Below the pieces are notes generated by a model. The model saw only the letters and a list, made by a program, of their open reading frames with translations, ran no database searches and was not told the DNA's origin. Made by a program: the position numbers and the translations under genes. A DNA stretch of 64,000 nt from Rhabdornis inornatus (Eukaryota > Chordata > Aves > Passeriformes > Rhabdornithidae): contig VWZS01010177.1 of NCBI GenBank assembly GCA_013397075.1, positions 892,097 to 956,096 on the forward strand, given 5' to 3'. Positions 61,805 to 64,000 of this stretch are shown piece by piece. Position 1 is the first letter of the stretch. The number at the start of each line of letters is the position of its first letter.

Positions 61805-64000
61805 TAACACATTGGGAGTTCAGTGCATTTTCTAGTTTTTCCATGACTGAGGATCCACTGATTCTCCTTCACGGCATGGCATGTTATTTAAGGCCTTATT
61901 GTACCCAAGGGACAGAAAAATCTGTTATTAAAACTCTCAGAGAAATGTTCACTTGAGGCAGTTTAAGGAGGCAGAAGGGATGGTGAAATGAGTTCAGCAC
62001 AAACTACGTAACCTACAAGTCTCCTCCATACCCTAATCTCTGACTGTTTTTTTCTCTGGAAAAATTGAATTTCCTGTTTTTCACTAAATTTGCATTTTTT
62101 ACAGTAGAAATGGTAAATGTTACATATCCAGAGAAAGGAAACAACATGCAACACAACATTAAGTTAATGCCCTGTTCTTCATCTGAGCGTTGGATATAGG
62201 TCAGATGATTTATTATCTGACCTATAGTCTCTAGACTGCTGATAGATGAGAATTCTGTCTGTCCTTTTTCTAGACATATAGATGAAGAAATGAAAAGTGA
62301 TGCTTTTAAACATCTTGTGTTGTATGGAAACCAGTTAGGTACATGAGCGCTCCAAGTAATTTTTCTTAGTGTCTGTATCACTGGTGTTCTCATCAGTGGG
62401 AGTTGCACAAGAGGACTGAAGGGTCCTGAGGAGGCCACCTTGGCCACCACTCTCTTTCCAAGAAAGGTTGCCGTGTAGTTTCACTCTGATAAATTTCATA
62501 TTTAGTCTTTGTGACAGCAGCAAGCAATGACCAGGTCTTTGCATGCAGTCTCACACACACATGCACATACCTTGGCCCTTCCTGCCACCTCTAATGGACA
62601 ATGTGGCTTGTCCTAAGATAAGAACGCTCTGTGAGGATTGGACAAAAAACTCTCTGGCCACGGTCTTGCAGTTCTCTAGCTGCTTGTCTTTAAAGTAAAG
62701 TCCTGCTATATCACCGAAACTTTAGATGTTTCTTACATGTCCTCAATAAGGGATTAGTCTAGATACTTTTTAAAGGTTAGTGATCTATTTCAAATCTGCA
62801 AATGCAAGGATTCTTTAATCAGGGACAGGAATTTTTAGTAGTTCTTTTTTTCCCGTTTGAGGAAGAGCTTTTTTTTTTTTTACATTTCATTCAAATGAGT
62901 GAAATCCCATCTTTATCTAAGTAATTTTTTCTCTTGACTATTGAAAAAATTCAAAGCTAATATACTCTAAGTACTCTCCAGGTATAATTGAATTTTCTGT
63001 TATCTTCTAAAGATGAAGAATCAAGTGTCCATGAAGTATAATATATTTGATATAGCATTATTTCTATTTGAATTGATACTTAACATTATGAGGATCTTTC
63101 CCTTGTGTAGTAAAAAACAGTGTTTGATTATAATTGCCATCCTACTGTGAATAATCACTTCATCCACTCATAAATGCAATTGGAATATTCATATTTTATT
63201 AGATATTTGATAAGTAGCACTGGCTTAATTTCATATTCCTTAGGACAAAATCTGATAAATCAGACAAAAAGAGTAAATTAAGCAAGTTGTATGCATAATA
63301 GTTTAGTACAAATGTTAAAGTTCAAATATTAGATAGTATAGTCACAACCCACAATCTAGATACTATTTTTCATCAATTTTTACAACCTTATGCTTATCAA
63401 AAATGCTTATCAAAAAATTGCCCCAAAGAAATTTTTTTCCTGAGGAGTTGGCATAAATATAAATAAATCAAAAGACTAAATATTTAATACCTTTTTGTTA
63501 TCTTTGTGTAATCTGCTATTTAGGAATGAAAATAAAGTGGGAAGGCAATATATAGACAACAAATAGCCATATTGAAAAATAGCAGTTCAAATATGAGTAT
63601 ACTTTAGATTTCTCCACAATTAGGTTGATTTGTGTAAATTTTAACATTTATTGCTTAAGTAAAGGACTTATTTCAAAGGACATTTTTAGGGAAGGAAAAA
63701 ATGTGTTTTTCAGGGTTTGGGGTTTTTTCGGTTGGATTGTTTCCTAAATTCTGATTAAATCACTAATGGTTTTCACAAACATATCAGCTGCAGTTAGGCC
63801 TTTTCAGGTAAAGTATTATTAAACTATGTCATTGTTGCAGTTTAAAATCAGTTTCTATAGAGAAACAGGAATACCCAGTAGCACACAGCTATGCTATGTT
63901 ATATGTTATGATATGGTAAACCCATCTTTAGATCCACAGTTCACCTGAATCAGAGCCATGACTTGAACATGAATCTGCATACCGAGTCTATTATTTCTGA
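61805..64000. other. unique AT-rich sequence to the window end
   Basis: A 145-codon minus-strand frame (62013-62450) has mixed composition but no recognised motif, no start context and no splice signals, and I do not support it as a gene. A CA-rich stretch lies at 62550-62570. Nothing else is recognised. Confidence 0.5.

Noticed and set aside
62013..62450. 145-codon minus-strand open frame
   Set aside because: No recognisable motif, splice signals or base-composition shift; length is possible by chance in 64 kb.

Overview
The window looks like AT-rich, gene-poor nuclear DNA from a bird, most likely a songbird. It is littered with 5'-truncated CR1 LINE pieces, many ending in the avian CR1 tail (…attctatgattc or its complement). 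It holds avian-type ERVL LTRs, a separate passerine-looking LTR, and one tRNA-Ile-like SINE with a CR1 tail that resembles the zebra-finch element TguSINE1. I saw no L1, Alu or bacterial-type gene organisation. No intact host protein-coding gene is recognisable, so the stretch is probably intergenic or inside a very long intron.

Layout. 0-7 kb: almost featureless apart from an A-rich low-complexity tract. 7-16 kb: three CR1 pieces, a GA-rich microsatellite, a 196-codon open frame of unknown origin (minus strand, 10837-11424), and a tetranucleotide repeat that runs into a 44-N gap. 18.1-18.8 kb: a broken coiled-coil coding sequence, best guess a Chibby-family (CBY2/SPERT-like) pseudogene. 22.3-25.9 kb: a CR1 split by a ~1.1 kb LTR, then a solo ERVL-type LTR bounded by ~80-bp direct repeats. 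27.9-28.3 kb: two CR1 fragments in opposite orientation. 33.5 kb: a possible coding exon on the minus strand. 35.35-38.6 kb: the decayed 5' half of an ERVL-type provirus (LTR, primer-binding site, gag, into pol), with a large CTTTTT microsatellite inside the LTR. 40.5-41.6 kb: a GGAAGA microsatellite next to a CR1. 43.6 kb: the SINE. 46.8-51.8 kb: three more CR1 pieces and an LTR fragment. 55.3 kb: a possible symmetric coding exon. 59.4-61.8 kb: two copies of a ~210-bp segment on either side of a complete solo LTR.

The elements do not form a pathway. The content is a record of retroelement insertion, nesting, deletion and microsatellite growth. The observations most worth checking are the coiled-coil pseudogene, the long repeats flanking the 25.3-kb LTR, the duplicated segment around the 60.5-kb LTR, the LTR-in-CR1 nesting, and the two exon-like open frames. 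All family names come from reading the sequence by eye; no database search was run.
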